Assembly: GCA_028768545.1 (NCBI GenBank)
Contig: CP054838.1
Location: 4,337,001 to 4,401,000, forward strand
Direction: 5' to 3'
Source of the DNA: Desulfobacter sp.
GTDB lineage: Bacteria; Desulfobacterota; Desulfobacteria; Desulfobacterales; Desulfobacteraceae
Length of the DNA stretch: 64,000 bases
Below the pieces are notes generated by a model that saw nothing but the letters and a program-made list of their open reading frames with translations, did not search any database and was not told the DNA's origin. A program made the translations under genes and the position numbers. Every line of letters starts with the position of its first letter. Positions within the stretch are counted from its first letter, which is position 1. Positions 62,965 through 64,000 of this stretch are shown here, piece by piece.

Positions 62965-63015
62965 TATAATTTTAAAAAAATTATAATTGACAATTGTGTT
63001 TAGTGTGTATACATT
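62965..63015 (+). promoter_or_regulatory. Inverted repeat and promoter of the MarR gene
   Basis: TATAATTTT and AAAATTATA (62965-62985, 3-nt centre) form a perfect AT-only dyad just after hgcB. TTGACA (62987-62992), a 17-bp spacer and TACATT (63010-63015) follow. ACAATTGT (62990-62997) and TGTATACA (63006-63013) palindromes overlap the promoter boxes, as expected for self-repression by a MarR protein. The start codon is 10-13 bp past the -10 box, so the mRNA may be nearly leaderless. Confidence 0.55.
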
Positions 63016-63027
63016 TTTAGCATTGTG

Positions 63028-63486
63028 ATGATTGAAAAACAAAAAATACACGGCAAGTTCAGATCCATCATGGAACTGGCATTGGAACTGGAAAAAAAAC
63101 CCAGAAAATTTGGAACAGACAAGGATCTGTCACACTCTGAAATTCACCTCATAGAAATCATTGGGGATCACGAAGGGCTCAGTGTAACAGAGATTTCCAA
63201 GCTCATAGGAGTCACCAAAGGGGCCATTTCCCAAAGCCTTAAACGTCTTGAAAAAAAAGGGCTTACAGCCAAATCCACAGACCCTGATAACCTGTCCAGG
63301 GTTCTGGTGGACCTGACCGCCAAGGGAAAGACTGCCCACTGGGCCCACAAGGACTGGCATGAAAATATGGACGGGGGATTTAATCGGTACCTTGAAGCGC
63401 TGGACATGGAAAAGACCAAATTCATTCTGGAATTTTTAACCCGAACAGAGGATTTTCTGCACCGCAGGTTAAACGCTTCAGAATAA
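63028..63486 (+). CDS. MarR-family transcriptional regulator
   Basis: 152 residues. Winged helix: LSHSEIHLIEIIGDHEGLSVTEISKLIGVTKGAISQSLKRLEKKGLTAKSTDPDNLSRVLVDLTAKGK, with the wing Asp-Arg equivalents (DPDNLSR). ATG at 63028 or GTG at 63025 could be used. No Shine-Dalgarno sequence is seen, in line with a leaderless start. Likely controls itself and the methyltransferase that follows 51 bp later. Confidence 0.87.
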   Translation: MIEKQKIHGKFRSIMELALELEKKPRKFGTDKDLSHSEIHLIEIIGDHEGLSVTEISKLIGVTKGAISQSLKRLEKKGLTAKSTDPDNLSRVLVDLTAKGKTAHWAHKDWHENMDGGFNRYLEALDMEKTKFILEFLTRTEDFLHRRLNASE

Positions 63487-63537
63487 AAAAATTTTAACCC
63501 AAGCGTATAGCAGCTAAACACAAAACAAGGAGAAATC

Positions 63538-64000
63538 ATGTACAATTCATCGTTTAAGGGTGATGTCTGCAGCCATAGTCATTCTTTTGTTCTGGACAAT
63601 TTTATCCGAAAAATTTTTCAAAATCCCAAACGGATCATTGGGCCCTATATCCAGCCCGGAGATACGGTAATCGATCTTGGGTGCGGACCTGGATATTTCT
63701 CCATTGATATGGCAAAAATGGTGGGGGATGACGGCCGGGTCTTTGCCGTGGATATCCAGGAACAAATGCTTTCCAAGGTGGCCCATAAATCGGTATTGAA
63801 CAATCTAACCCAGGTGGTCCGGCTTCACCAGTGCACCCAGGAAGAAATCGGCCTGGACAAAAAAATCAAGGCAAATTTCATCCTGGCCTTTTACATGGTC
63901 CATGAAACCCTGGATCAGGAACGCTTCTTTGCCCAGGTAAAAAACCTGCTCCATCCCCAGGGCAGCTTTCTCATTGTGGAACCCCCGTTTCATGTCTCCC
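63538..64000 (+). CDS. Class I SAM-dependent methyltransferase (partial)
   Basis: The first 154 codons are present after AAGGAG, and the window ends before the stop. SAM motif I is VIDLGCGPGYFSIDMAKMV, the motif II acidic residue lies in VFAVDIQEQML, and the post-II stretch reads ANFILAFYMVHETLDQERFF. The closing FLIVEPPFHVS matches small-molecule methyltransferases of the UbiE/ArsM-like clan. No ArsM cysteines are visible so far. Probably co-transcribed with the MarR gene. Confidence 0.85.
   Translation, partial: MYNSSFKGDVCSHSHSFVLDNFIRKIFQNPKRIIGPYIQPGDTVIDLGCGPGYFSIDMAKMVGDDGRVFAVDIQEQMLSKVAHKSVLNNLTQVVRLHQCTQEEIGLDKKIKANFILAFYMVHETLDQERFFAQVKNLLHPQGSFLIVEPPFHVS

Noticed and set aside
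1-64000. tRNA, rRNA and CRISPR loci
   Set aside because: No cloverleaf-like sequence with CCA-proximal consensus, no rRNA core motifs and no regular repeat-spacer array were recognised by eye. A tRNAscan or Infernal run would be decisive.

Overview
The window looks like chromosome of a sulfate-reducing deltaproteobacterium of the Desulfobacteraceae type. This is an inference from gene content: hgcAB mercury-methylation genes, a tungstate transporter, molybdenum-cofactor genes, the FadH/Old Yellow Enzyme type reductase, small Cys-rich proteins, and in-frame UGA codons that look like selenocysteine. No rRNA, tRNA or CRISPR array was seen.

Layout. 1-11.5 kb: end of a dihydrouridine synthase gene, a MerR regulator with an enoate-reductase-like flavoprotein, a very small membrane protein with a predicted selenocysteine, a DUF4405 membrane protein followed by an FmdB-type zinc ribbon with an in-frame TGA, a universal stress protein, a hydrolase/MFS exporter pair, and a DUF1848-dusB operon. 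11.2-24.1 kb: housekeeping genes (HNH, era, engB, aminotransferase, hisG, hisI; mrcA; a dksA-like gene, a PHP-RNase III fusion, radical SAM; a siroheme-synthase-like gene, ccsA/hemX, hemA). 24.2-30.5 kb: an amidohydrolase, phoU-phoB-phoR behind a three-repeat Pho box, and an Hpt / receiver-PP2C / RsbW-like signalling operon. 30.5-60.6 kb: a region reshaped by insertion sequences (three IS4-family, four IS256-family and three ISKra4-like copies, plus IS630 and IS91 remnants), interleaved with tupABC, moaB/moaC/moaE/mobA, pyrR, yhbY, rmuC, mltA and others. 61-64 kb: arsR-hgcA-hgcB, then marR and a methyltransferase cut by the window edge.

Two results stand out. First, hgcB reads through a TGA at codon 73, exactly where HgcB carries its essential lone cysteine. 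A textbook bacterial SECIS hairpin follows, and the reading frame then ends in the expected Cys-Cys at residue 95, so this HgcB is predicted to be a selenoprotein. A second, unrecognised 50-residue membrane protein near 3.3 kb shows the same TGA-to-loop spacing with a perfect 7-bp SECIS stem. Second, an HD-GYP gene is split between 40.3 kb (+) and 60.6 kb (-). Both break ends carry the same 9-bp target duplication of an ISKra4-like element that is itself interrupted by IS256. The simplest explanation is that everything between the two outer, inverted IS256 copies (about 19 kb of unique DNA) has been inverted by recombination between them.

The molybdenum cofactor genes and the tungstate transporter would together support Mo/W enzymes. 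Selenoprotein synthesis requires selABCD elsewhere in the genome. The hgcAB operon probably answers to the ArsR-family regulator through an inverted repeat just upstream.
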